64,000 bases of DNA from NCBI GenBank assembly GCA_037179385.1, contig CM074184.1, positions 12,108,001 to 12,172,000 of the forward strand. The letters run 5' to 3'. The notes under the pieces are model-generated. The model was not told the DNA's origin and did not search any database. It was given only the letters and a program-made list of their open reading frames with translations. Within the stretch, counting starts at the first letter, position 1. The number at the start of each line of letters is the position of its first letter. The DNA is from Holothuria scabra (lineage: Eukaryota > Echinodermata > Holothuroidea > Aspidochirotida > Holothuriidae). Positions 37,304 through 49,600 of this stretch are shown here, piece by piece. Both the position numbers and the translations under genes were made by a program.

Positions 37304-37680
37304 GACAAAGCCTTCCTTAGCTTCTTTTAGGAAAAATCTTCAAAGGTTCTATATAAGCTTGTATTAAGCCCATGAATATGTTTACTATACTGCATTCCTG
37401 CCTTTTTAGCTTCTTTGTTACAGTAAGCCCGAGGGATGGGTGGTGGTTTGGTTCTAGGATCTATGAGGTGGGATGGTGGGTTGTGTGTCTATTACAAATG
37501 TTCTTTTGTTTTTCATAGTCTTATCACCTATCTCTGTGTTTTCTTCATTTTTTGCTAGGGAGTGTCACTTCTCGACAAGCCCTAAAGGGTTTCTAAGTGC
37601 ACTTCCTTTCACACTCTTTGTTACTTATTTTCTTTGTGATACTTGTTTTTAATCTTGTGTTGAGAGAAACCAAAAATAAA
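37304..37680. other. Intron 1 stretch without recognised features
   Basis: Nothing supported. Confidence 0.3.
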
Positions 37681-39153
37681 ACCAGAATGCAAAAATGCAT
37701 TGAGGTTTCGATGATACATAAATGTACTGTTTCATGCATCATTATCTTCTCACTCAAATGTTATACTATCATGTTCAAAAAATAATTTTGTTATCCCAGA
37801 TGACCTTTTGACCTCCATAAAAGCAATACACAGATAGATAGACATCTCGATATATTGCGTTAACAAGATTTTCAGACTTTGACCCCCGGCGACCCAAGCT
37901 GACCTTTGACCTCCTTCAAAAACAATTGGGACCATTTCCTGATCATAATGCATCCACATACCAAATATAAAATCTATCTAAGTTTCCTATCTTGAGATAT
38001 CGTGTTAACGAGATTTTTCAGACTTTGACCCCTGGTGATCCCAGATGACCTTTGATCTCCACCTAAAATAATGGGGATCATCTTCTGACCATAACGCATC
38101 CACATACCATATATTAAATCTATACAAGTTTTCTATCTTGAGATATCGTGTTAACGAGATTTTCAGACTTTGACCCCTAGTGACCCAAGATGACCTTTAA
38201 CCTCCACCTAAAACAATAGGGACCATCTCCTGACCATAACGCATCCACATACCAAATATGAAATCTATCCAACTTTTCTACCTTGAGATATCCTTTTAAT
38301 GAGATTTTCTGACTTTGACCCCTGGTGACTCCAGATGACCTTTGACCTCCACAAAATATGATAGGGACCATCTCCTGATTATAACGCATCCACATACCCA
38401 AATATGAAATCTATCCAAGTTTCCTATCTTGAGATATCGTGTTAACAAGATTTTCAGTCTTTGACCCCTGGTCACCCCAGATGACCTTTGACCTCCACCA
38501 AATGTGATAGGGACCATCTTCTGACTATAACGCATCCACATACTAAATATGAAATCTATCCAAGTTTCCTATCTTAAGATATCGTGTTAACAAGATTTTC
38601 AGTCTTTGACCCCTGGTGACCCCAGATGACCTTTGACCTCCACCAAATGTGATAGGGATCATTCCCTGATTATAACGCATCCACATACCAAATATGAAAT
38701 CTAACCAAGTTTCCTATCTTGAGATATCGTGTTAACAAGATTTTCAGTCTTTGACCCCTGGTCACCCCAGATGACCTTTGACCTCCACCAAATGTGATAG
38801 GGACCATCTTCTGACTATAACACATCCACATACTACATATGAAATCTATCCAAGTTTCCTATCTTGAGATATGGTGTTAACAAGATTTTCAGTCTTTGAC
38901 CCCTGGTGACCCCAGATGACCTTTGACCTCCACCCAAAAACAATCTGGTTCTCCCTATCAATATGGCACATCTATGTACAAAGTTTGGAAACTGTCAGAC
39001 ATTCCTACGTATATAGAGATATTGTGTTAACGAGCAAAGTGTCACAAACACACACACATACACACACACATGCACACACACACATACATACATACATACA
39101 CACGCACGCCATCATGAATGCATTGGTTTCTCTTACCATCGAAACCAAAAATA
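37681..39153 (+). mobile_element. Composite repeat, copy E5 (most complete)
   Basis: The 5' block accagaatgcaaaaatgc at 37681 is followed by a unique ~120-bp segment and a short GATA/GACA tract near 37832. Eight monomers follow, with TGACCT cores at 37900, 38045, 38191, 38335, 38482, 38627, 38772 and 38917 (period 144-147, mostly 145). Then come a CA microsatellite (39047-39104), a 3' hairpin (39123-39148) and an A-rich end. In the unit at 38607, half-sites start at 38607, 38617, 38627 and 38634 (spacers 4, 4 and 1). No protein-coding capacity. Confidence 0.9.
39123..39148 (+). other. 3' hairpin of composite repeat E5
   Basis: TTGGTTTC pairs perfectly with GAAACCAA (8 bp, 10-nt loop), then AAAATAAA. 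Confidence 0.8.
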
Positions 39154-40181
39154 AATGAAATGAAGCAGCACCTACTCATTTTGATAACTACTTAACTTGC
39201 TCTTTATGGTTATTGTGTTTACATACCGACAAGTCAGATAAAACAACATAGTCTGAAACACATAACCATAGTAGGCCTTTGCTTGAACCATACACTTTGG
39301 GTAGATCATGCATACAACACATACTATACTGTTGCCTAACAAGAGTAAAAGCACAAAAGGCCAGTGGAGGGACCAACATAAACTTCACCTATCAAAAATG
39401 GTTTATGCCTAACAGGCCTATCATCAGTAAAAACAGGATGTATTCACTTATGCTATTTTGGAACCGTCGATTCTTGAAAGGGGATTCAAATACTGAATAG
39501 CATAAATTTATTTTTCAGCACATGCTTCACTCAGTTCAGGGGTGCTCTCGAGCATCTGTTTGCAATCAAAGAAATTGCATGAGTTGTTTACAAGTTGAAA
39601 CCAGAAGGCCTTTAGTTTAACATTTTCCAGGTATGCTACAAGTCACACTTTGTAGGAAATTAAGGAGTGTCATGGGGGTGTGGTATTATCAAACTTTAAC
39701 TGATTTAAATGAGTTTCCATTCTTTATTTAGGAGTGCAAAACATTGCACCCCTCACAGTGATTTGAGGTGAGTGGTGATGTGTGATCTCACTTGCATGCC
39801 TCAAAACTCAAGGCCTGACATGTGCTCCCATTCTTCATCTACTGTAGGTGTTCCAAAAATTGCATCCCTCACAGTGATTTGAGGTGTGTGGTGGTGTGTG
39901 ATCACACTTGCATGCCTAAAAATTCAAGGCCTGAATAAGAGCCATATTTGGTTGAAACAAGTCAAGTACACTGAGTGTTTTACCTTAAACATGAATATTA
40001 TGGCAGGAAAAGTTGAGCAGTTTCTAGTAAGGGGGATCAAAATGTCAAAAATATCATTATCCAAAGAATCAGCAACACAGTAAATACTGAACTTGAAGAT
40101 GAAATATGCAAGTCAATAGAACCCCATGACTGATTGTGGACATGCTAGATTTCTGTCAGAATTGTCAATACCTTAAAAAAA
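39154..40181. other. Intron 1 stretch containing a 111-bp tandem duplication
   Basis: Apart from the duplication at 39717-39938, nothing is recognised. Confidence 0.4.
39717..39938. repeat. Tandem duplication, 111-bp unit, two copies
   Basis: Units starting ccattctt at 39717 and 39828 share cctcacagtgatttgaggtg, acttgcatgcct and ttcaaggcctga-type blocks, with clear divergence. Confidence 0.8.
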
Positions 40182-40955
40182 ACCAGAATGCAAAAATGCA
40201 TTGAGGTTTTGATGGTACAGTACATAGATGTTCCATTTCAAATAATGGCATCATGTACAGTACTGTATCTTTTCATTTAAATGTTGCAGTATACAGTACT
40301 AGCATGTTCAAAAAATAATTTTGTTGTCCCAGATGACCTTTGACCTCTACCAACAATAGGGAACATCTTCTCACCATAATTGTACATCCACATGTAGCAT
40401 GTGAAATCAAGTTCCAACCTTGAGATGTGCTGAACACAGACAAGGTTTTCATCCCCTTTTTGACCTCCAGTGACCCCAGATCAGTTTTGACCTGCATAAA
40501 AGCCATAGCTACATAGCTACTGTAGATAGGCAGACAGACAGACAGCTATCACATTTACAAAACGTTTTCAGGCTTTGACCCCTGGTAACCCCAGATGACC
40601 TTTGACCTCCACCAAAAACAAGAGGGACCACCTGCAGACCATAATGCATCCATACATTAAATATGAACTCCATTCAAGTTTTCTATCTTGAGATATCTTG
40701 TTAACGAGATTTTCAGTCTTTGACCCCTTCTGACCCTAGATGACCTTTGACCTTCACCAAAAAAAATAGCATTCTTCCTCTCAATATGGGGCATCTACAG
40801 TATGCACCAAGTTTGACAACTGTCAGTTTTCTTCTTGAGATATCGTGTTAACAAGCCACGTGTCACAAACACACACAGACAACACACAAACATACTGTAT
40901 TTACACACACCAGCACAACTGCATAGGTTTCTATTTCATCAAAACCAAAAAAGGA
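40182..40955 (+). mobile_element. Composite repeat, copy E6
   Basis: Has the same 5' block (accagaatgcaaaaatgc, 40182), a GACA microsatellite (about 40532-40543), about three monomers with TGACCTTTGACC cores near 40333, 40597 and 40740, a CA tract, and a short 3' hairpin (GGTTT/AAACC, 40926-40946) followed by AAAAAA. Confidence 0.85.
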
Positions 40956-41136
40956 CTCTGCAACTATAGTTCTAGGTATTGTAGAACAATTAAGGCAACA
41001 TGGTTTTATTACTTTGTTTCAAAGTAAAATAGAAAAACCATATTTGAAGATAAATAGGCTATGAACGATTACTATTAATAAACACCATCAACAGCAAGTG
41101 AAAAAGTAATGTTATGACTTTTATGGTACAGTAATG

Positions 41137-42148
41137 TGCAAACACAGAGCCACACGAGCTGGTAAGCCTGCAATCCAGCTTCTGAAGTGATAAATCTGTT
41201 TTGTAGACTATCAGAAAATAATTTCAAGTTCTGGAAAAAAAAAGAAAAGAGCCCAAGGGCACTATGGTTCCTTGCATTTAAGATGATTTTGTATTTAGGG
41301 AGTTGCAACGTAAGGCATTTGCATCTTCAACCCTAATGACTTTTGGCCTTCACCAAAATATAAGTGCACATTAAATTTCAAAATCATTCAAACACTTGCA
41401 GTTTGAAAGAAATTGATCACTTGCTTTTTCAAGTTATCACACTGCAGACCGCCCACTTCCATGTGACAAATACATACATTCCTCACCTTTCACTAAAATG
41501 ACATCACCTGAGTTTGGGGCAGTATAAGAGGGTAGCTAATTGCCCTTTTGGTCCATCTCATAAATTCAAATCCAAACATTACAAAGAAGTCACAAAGGTC
41601 AAATACAGTCAAAGTAGGTCAACACTGCACTTTACATAAACTTTGCAAACACAGAGCCACACAAGCTGGTAAGCCTGCAATCCAGCTTCTGAAGTGATAA
41701 ATCTGTTTTGTAGACTATCAGAAAATAATTTCAAGTTCTGGAAAAAAAAAGAAAAGAGCCCAAGGGCACTATGGTTCCTTGCATTTAAGATGATTTTGTA
41801 TTTAGGGAGTTGCAACGTAAGGCATTTGCATCTTCAACCCTAATGACTTTTGGCCTTCACCAAAATATAAGTGCACATTAAATTTCAAAATCATTCAAAC
41901 ACTTGCAGTTTGAAAGAAATTGATCACTTGCTTTTTCAAGTTATCACACTGCAGACCGCCCACTTCCATGTGACAAATACATACACTCCTCACCTTTCAC
42001 TAAAATGACATCACCTGAGTTTGGGGCAGTATAAGAGGGTAGCTAATTGCCCTTTTGGTCCATCTCATAAATTCAAATCCAAACATTACAAAGAAGTCAC
42101 AAAGGTCAAATACAGTCAAAGTAGGTCAACACTGCACTTTACATAAAC
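41137..42148. repeat. Tandem duplication of a 505-bp segment
   Basis: Copy 1 is 41137-41641 and copy 2 is 41644-42148 (offset 507). I count about two substitutions in 505 bp (cacgagctgg/cacaagctgg and acattcctc/acactcctc). Two identical minus-strand ORFs arise from it and are not genes. Wording such as aatgacttttggccttcacc suggests a distant relation to the composite-repeat monomer. Confidence 0.95.
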
Positions 42149-43179
42149 CCAAATGTCCCTTTAGTCTTTGTCAAGGCTTTTTAGCCAACAATTATATTTT
42201 TTATTTTATTTACACCATAACTTTACACCCTATTATGATACCAGGCTCCATACATTTAACCCCCACATGGTATCTGCATGGCCTCACACATCTGTCCGGC
42301 CTCATATCTGCCCGGCCCTTAAAGCCTTTGGACAAAGTCTTAACATGTATCTTTCAATAGTCAAATATTCAAGAAGTGCTTACGAAACTTTAATACGTTG
42401 TCGTGACATGTAAACTATACTTGACCAATGAAAGTGTGACTATCATTATCACAATAAAAATCCCATGTGCTTCAATAGTTGCAAAACCCAGTTCCTGTTG
42501 CGCTAGTACTACTAATGCCGCACATGTCGGTGCCAAAGCTCTGAGACGGGGTTTTAATTCTTCTTTTCTTTTATACATTGCATAATTTGTCAAAAGGCAT
42601 TAAACTTTGGCTGGATTTTATACCAATTGAACAAGAGACACTAACATCACCCAAACTGTCTTAATGACATGTGTGTCATAAGGCATGAAAGCATCCAGAT
42701 GGGCCTCTTTTGCTTCTTCTCAAGAGCCTTAAGTTGCTACAGCACCATAACTTTCAGCAGAGCTTTTTATTTTGCATTTATATTTCAATGTATCACTGAG
42801 AAATACTGTTCTAGCTTGCAAAAATATTTTGCATTGGCTGTGGGGGACATGAACAAAGTTTTGGGGAGGAAAACCAAATTTCCGGTGCAGGTTGTCCTCT
42901 GGACAACCAGATAAATTTGCTAAAGGATCATCCCTGCTTGTACAGTATGATTTCCCTATACCATTTGGTTTTGAATTCTCACACTATATGCCTCACATTC
43001 CAAAGCATATAACAGATACACACATACACACACCAATAACTTTTCACTGAAATGACAATAACTCACAATAAATACATCATAGGAGGGTAGTATAATTACC
43101 TTTTTTGTTTGTCTCAGCAAGACAAATCCAGGCCTCACCCAAAAAGTCACTAAGTTCAAAAGGTCAAATTTTTCACATT
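42149..43179. other. Intron 1 stretch without firm features
   Basis: At 43075-43170 some sequence resembles the 505-bp unit (gagggtagtataattacc, caagacaaatccaggcc). The rest is unassigned. Confidence 0.4.
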
Positions 43180-43505
43180 TTCACCTCCTACCAGTCTAAC
43201 TTGTCCTAAAATTATGCCACAGTTTGAACAAGGGATACCAAGTTGCAGCTTCTACTGTAATAGTAATTCACTTTCTGACCCCTGTCCAGTGAACACAAGT
43301 GACCTTTGATCTCCACCAAACACGATGGGGCACATCTACTCAACAATATCTACATACATACCAAGTTTGAAAAAATGATCACTGGGTCAATTGAGTTATT
43401 ATCGCACCACATAAATCGCATTCCAATCCGTCACATCCACAAACACATACATACATACGCCAAGGTGACTGCATGGGTTCCTTTGTTGCACAAGGAACCA
43501 AAAAA
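43180..43505 (+). mobile_element. Composite repeat, copy E7 (short)
   Basis: A single monomer-like unit (gtgacctttgatctccacc near 43300), a short cacatacatacatac tract, and a perfect 3' hairpin (43476-43499) followed by an A-run. Confidence 0.7.
43476..43499 (+). other. 3' hairpin of composite repeat E7
   Basis: GGTTCCTT pairs perfectly with AAGGAACC (8 bp, 8-nt loop), followed by AAAAAAG. Confidence 0.78.
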
Positions 43506-45822
43506 GAAAAAACAATAGGCATGCCATGCTGGCCTTTTCAGGATTTAGCTGAGCTTTAAGGGGGTTATGATTTGTTGTTTTACTGAAAGTGACTCAGAAG
43601 GGGAAGATGTCCCCTTGACTGATAAGTATCACCTAGCAAAAGGTGCGAGGTTGAGGAAGTTTTTACTTAAACACCAGATACTGTATTTAGATTTCACAGC
43701 AATTCTTTCTAAACTAGTTAGATTGGATAATCTGGTCTTTGTTTCATGTTCTCTATGGGGTATACCATTGAGCTGTCATTCCATGTGTGACTAGGATGTT
43801 AACCAACAAACCCCCAACCATTCTGACAAGCCACAACTGGATACTATACTGTACTTTTAAGCCATTTCCCAAAGTTTTTTATTTGTTACATATACAATAC
43901 CTGCATGGTACTATGACTAACCTCAGGACCATTACCTACAAATTAAGCTTACTGGTTATGCTCTGTTGATTCCTTTCACAGGTCTATGTTTGATATGCAA
44001 AAACCTATTCTGGCAGTGCATGCATTGCTACATCAACTTGTTAAAGAAATAAAATGCTGAGTACCAGTTTCTCACACATGGCGATAATGAGCAGGTATTT
44101 TGAAATGTTGTTCACTCTCATACTACAGCCTACCAATTCTGTGCATTTGTCTGAATTCTTTACCTGGTAAACTTAACATGTATACAGTACAGTGTTTCCT
44201 CTAAGAAATTAACCACGGGGTGAAAAATGACCAGTTTGGAAAATTTTGACTAAGCAGAATTGTTAGCGGCATGAAACTGTGCAAGCGAAGCGTGCACACA
44301 AGCGCGAAGCTTGAGCCCCGACAGGTGTGGTCCAGGGGCCTGCCTTAGGGCCCCTGGTGGGGTCCAGCAGCAAAGCCCCGGTGGGGGTCCAGGGGGCAAA
44401 GCCCCTGAAAGCTCCCGAGTTTTAGGGGTTTTGAAAGCATAAAAAAACTTTCCAGATGTGAAATTTCTTTTATAATGCTCCTGCATTTTTGTATGTTTAT
44501 GCTAGGTGATGATAAAAAGCAAATGAAAATGTTGGACAAAAGTATGACCAAAGGTTATTCTATTAATAGTACAGTAATATACCGTACCTAGCCCTGTGGT
44601 AATTGCCAGAGGTTAAATGTCTACCGACGTTTTTGCAACGTTGCTTGCCACAAGGGCTGGTCTGTATGAAAATATCAGTGACACCAATCACATTTATTGT
44701 TAATCCTGTATTTTTCCCATTGGGGGGATCTTGATTAATAATTTTTGTGCAGAGGGTGTATTGCAATTACATTCCGGTCATGTGCTGAGTGGACCCAGTT
44801 ATTTGCCCATTCGGTGTGAGTGCATGTACTAACAGCATGCAGACTCATGCATTGCAGCTGTCTAGCAAGTCGTTTTGTGTGAGCAATGAAGCTACTTTTT
44901 GGGAGGGGGGGGAGTGGGGGGGGCAGAATGTGCGGCATTTTGCAGGTCACTTGAGTTGACATCATGTCATCATTTGCCCACATTTCTTTTGTCGTGAAGA
45001 TAAGATTTGGTGGGAAGAAGCCTTCGAGCAGCACTGCTGTAAAATCCAGTGTGTGCATTCTGCGGCGGTAATTTTCATGTTCTTTTCAAAAGACTCACAT
45101 GATTTCAACGTGATTTTAAAATAAAAACTGTATTTTACCTAGGTCCTACTCATTTTCAGCCCTATTTAAACTCAAATGTCTTCATATGATTTGAGGAGAG
45201 AGGCTAGGTAAACAGGGCCTAGGCCTACTATACGTCTTCGTTTGGTAACAGTATTATGAACATAAGTGGTTGAATATACATCACGAATGCGCGATTTTGT
45301 GGACCAAAAAACGCACTGCCATTTTGACTAAATCGTAGACAAGTGCAATTGTAATTAGCCTACAAAATGCACAGTCACACAATCTTGCCGCTGAACCCTT
45401 TATTTGCCTAAGTAACCTTTCCCTTTAAAATAAGTATCAATGCAGGTACCAAAGTCTTGCTCAGATTTAGTTCTCTAATGTTTTCACTGGCTTTCTTCCT
45501 CGCAACTTATCCATCAAAAGGTGAGAATATTGAAGCAGAATATAAGGTCTGCAGAATGTGGTACATCTGTTCCACATTATAGATGTCTCGAGTTTTAATA
45601 GCCTACCTGCTGAAAGTTTTGGAAAGATAAAGTTGCAGCCCAAGATTCATCGAGCAATAGCCCAATGCCCTCCCTCATAATTACACAGCATTTCCGTAGC
45701 ATACTCTCTGCCTGCATGTTCACACATATGTATGTACCCACAGAGTCATGATAAGCGATCATAAGTCAGATCATAATGCTTTACATATGGCAGGCCAAAA
45801 GGCTCACCAAATATGATGTTCT
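43506..45822. other. Intron 1 stretch with a GC-rich repeat block
   Basis: Mostly unassigned. Contains the GC-rich tandem block at 44300-44410 and a G-rich run at 44898-44923. Confidence 0.4.
44300..44410. repeat. GC-rich tandem block (ggtccag...aaagcccc)
   Basis: Three imperfect units of about 25-32 bp, each starting ggtccag and carrying agccccg- or gggcccc-type ends. Related to 16215-16310. The composition is far more GC-rich than the surroundings. Confidence 0.65.
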
Positions 45823-46138
45823 AAAAATACACTTTCATGTACTAAAATTACACGTTCATGTACCAAAAATATACGATGATGTACTAACTTCATACGATCA
45901 TGATGTAAATTTACACCATCATGTACTAAAACCACAAGTTCATCATGTTAAATGTTACGATGTACATGTATGTAAAATTACACGTTGTACATCTAAAAAC
46001 ACACGTTGTACCTGTAAAAATGTAAGATCATCATATTATTATTGTCTCTTCCGCACGCCATACAGAGTGAGCCTTTCGGCGTACCAGAAATCCGCCAAAT
46101 GCGATGTAGTAAAAGTACACGTTCATGTACCAACTGCT
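45823..46138. repeat. Minisatellite with acgttcatgtac units, left part
   Basis: Degenerate units of about 24 bp such as acacgttcatgtaccaaaa and catacgatcatg. The array is split by the 4.3-kb element and continues at 50464-50590. Confidence 0.8.
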
Positions 46139-46149
46139 TACACTCTAAA

Positions 46150-46620
46150 AAATATTTGGTGAAATTTCACCAAAGTTTGGTGAAATTTTAACCAAAGTCC
46201 TGGTGTGTGGGGCACCCACTCTTTTCTGGTTGATTTCACCAGTGTTTCCTGGTGAAATGATATTCACCAGTGTCCTGGTGAATTTCACCACACTTCCTGG
46301 TGAAATTGCTGGGTTGATTCAACCATATTTCTGGTGAAATGTTAATTCATTCTTGGTGAACTGTAACCATATTCCTGGTGAAATGTAACGATATTCCTGG
46401 TGGACTGAAACCACATTCCTGGTGGAATGTAACCACATTCCTGGTGAACTGTAACCACATTTCTGGTGAGATGTAACCATGTTCCTGGTGAACTGTAAAC
46501 GCATTCCTGGTGGAATGTATGTACATCTCTGGTAGAATGTAACCACATTCCTGGTTAACCGTAACCACATTTCTGGTGAAATGAAACTACACTTCTTGTG
46601 AAATGGAACCACATTCCTGT
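46150..46620. repeat. Subterminal minisatellite, ~21-23 bp unit
   Basis: About twenty imperfect copies of ctggtgaaatgtaaccacat near the left end of the TA-flanked element. Overlapping minus-strand ORFs with repeated VTFHQECG-like peptides are by-products. Confidence 0.88.
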
Positions 46621-46639
46621 GAAAGTGGCCCACTTTTAC

Positions 46640-49600
46640 AGTAGCTTGATGTACAGTAGTAATAAAATAGTGACAACAAAATATTTAACACTGCTTCATT
46701 TTATTGTCAATGTTTGTATACACATAACATGAGTAATGAATAATTCTCTGAAGGAAAACACGGAAGTAGTCTTGAATGCAGGACAACTACCAGAGTAAAA
46801 GGGAAAAAAATCATGTGAGTGAAATTTTGTTATATCCCCCCCCCCCCCCATCTCTAAAAAATACAGTTATATATACCTTATATATCTGTTCTTTTGGTTC
46901 TATGATATACTCTTCAAATTAGTACATTAGGTAACAGAGACCTTTACACCAAAATTGACTTTATGACTTTATTGTAGCAAAAATATTGAGTGGCAGTAGG
47001 TGTTTATCACACTTTCATCATGTGTCTAGTTGTAGAGGTAAATGATAAAAATCGAAGCATAAAAAGACTTTTGACCCAAGTCCAGAAATGACATAATACG
47101 ATGGTGCTGCCACTCTATTTGAATAAAACTGATGTTTGAATTGCCATGCATACCAAGTGAAGAAAAGGTGCGACCCCCCCCCGTAGCCGGCTAAATCAGC
47201 ACAAATCAATGCCTAATGTCCCGGCTCCTAAGAATGCTTTGCAAATTGCAACTGGCCACATACTTTACAGCAACTCTCCAGCACAGTGGGGACACCCTTT
47301 TCCTGAAGACCTACGGCAGTCCCCACTATCCCCATGTCACAATGGGAAGGGATTACAATTGACTAGTGCATTACGAAAATCTGAGTTACGTCTAAATTGA
47401 AGGCATAAAAAAATTAACGAAAAACAGTTCAAGAAAGAGAAAGCATCATTCATGTATAACATTTATACCATGCAAATGTTTCATATTACTGTAGTTTTAA
47501 AATTTCTTTAAATTTCATCAAACACTGTTGCTGCACAGGTATTAAGTAACATTCTGCATCTTCTGTACGGTTACTGTAGCTGGTGCATGCTAATACAGGC
47601 TGACAAGTTTGTGAAATCTCAAGCTGGTAGGTTCTCTAAAACAGTTTCATAATTTCGCTTTGTGAAAAACCAGTTTCAAGACTTCAAAAGTACTCCTTTA
47701 GACATACTGGAGAAATCTGCAGCCTTCACTTCTGTGTTTGATTGTACAGGTTCACCCTGAAGTTCCATCAGTACAGCATCGTTGAACTTTTTCAAGAATT
47801 ATTAATGCTTGGGTTATGCTTCAGATTATCCGAAAAGAAAATTAAGTTTCTCAGCTAACCTAATTCCTTGATAGTTTACATGCCTTCTAACAGCTGGGCG
47901 GGGCAACTTCTTCAATAAAAAGCTGTTAGGAGGAGAAGAAATTGAAGCAGATATTATTTTAAGTTTTCAAAAAAGTTCTGGTGAAGGTGAATGTTGCTAT
48001 CTGTGCTAATCCATTTCACATGCTTGTTTCTCACATTTGCAAGCAAGAATACAACAATGTATTAAGGCTTTAATGATTCTATTACTCTAAATTTGTTTCT
48101 GGCATCACCATCTGAATTCAAGAAAGAAAACCCCTTGCTGCATTTGCTTTATACTGTTGATGCAAAATTCAGTTGTCATTAAAAAAGAACATGAAATGTC
48201 ACCAAATTTTATCGAAGGAGTTTAAAAATTCAAATCATTTCCGAATGGGGATGGGGGGGGGGGGGGTCTGCAACCTTACACCACGGAACCATGAAGCTGA
48301 TCTGAAACTGATAGGCCCACACCCCAAACAGCTTTCCTGCTCCCATAATTAAAATTCCCCAGCAATAAAGGTTAAGAAACTTGTAGTTCGCAGTGACAGC
48401 TATGACGTACAGCCTCTTTAAATTTAAAAATTTTAAAATTTAAATTATTGACAAAAGGAAGTACTTTAAAATTGGAGGGTGGGTGGGAATATTGTTTTAG
48501 ACAGCCTCTCCCTATTGATTTTTGAATACTTGAGGGTCCTTAGATAATAGATATAATTGGTAAAATTAATGCCACTTTTTAATTAAAAAAGAAAAGAGAC
48601 AAATAAGGTGTCAGCAATTCGTCCTTGTGAGGGGGTGGAAAGCATACTGAAATCCCCCACAAGATTTTTGACTGAGGGGATTTAGCTCCCAGTCCCTGTT
48701 TCTTATTCCCATGTCAAAATTACAGTTACAGTTGTTTAGAGAAGTTGCAGTCTTGTATGAATTTAACAGCACCCAACAATATCCCGGGGTGATGCCAAAG
48801 TTAGCTCACTGCACCAACTCTTCATGTACCGGTATGTATCATTACAGTATGTTCCCTGGATTTTCAAGAGAATGGAGAGGCACTTGCATTTTGTGCATAC
48901 GCAATAACCAATCACATTGATTCTTTAAAAAATATTATTTACTGCCAAACAGGAACTAGAATGCATCTAATTTTTTACTTCGAGTATGACGGGGGTCATT
49001 TTTTAGGGGGTGCTGTGATTTGCAGAGGGTGGCAATCTTCATCCTGGGGCGAGCAGCTAACTCCATTAAGAACACTGCTTAAAGAGACTTGCTATAACGA
49101 CACAGTGTCAAGTATTTAACCTGTAAATGTCTTTATGTCTTGATTCAATGGTGATAAATATTGCACTTCCGTGGCAGATTATTCTGCATTACAGCACACT
49201 CTCCAGTAGGTCTGTTCTTGCAAAGCATTATTGTAGTTGACTGCTGGCTGTTTCACATAGCCTACAATTCAATGCTTCATGTAATCCAGCATTTACGGGG
49301 CTCAGTTGTAAGTGAAACTGAAAGTTGCATGTTGAATGTTACGTTGCGATATATACAAACTCTTTTGAGAAAGTTGCAGCTTTTTTCTTAAAGTCCCCTC
49401 GACTCTCTGGCGAAGAGCCAAGGGGCGAAAACCAAACATTAACTCTAGGAGGAGTTCTGCTCCCTTGCTAAACGTCCCAAATGGACATGTACGCCCTCTA
49501 AAGGGCAAATATTGCAGCTTTAATTGTGCATTTTGTCCACTCTACAGGACACAAACTGTTTGCGGGTTACTCTATGCTCTATGGGTCACAGTTGATTGAG

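Noticed and set aside
41075..41308. Two near-identical minus ORFs (also 41609-41815) as a possible gene pair
   Set aside because: They are the same segment of a 505-bp tandem duplication. No domain.
45823..46138. CRISPR-like alternation of similar ~24-bp words
   Set aside because: Units are degenerate, not separated by unique equal-length spacers, and the genome is eukaryotic. It is a minisatellite.
46319..46633. 104-codon minus ORF with repeated VTFHQECG-like peptides
   Set aside because: Produced by the ~22-bp subterminal array. No start context, domain or partner exon.
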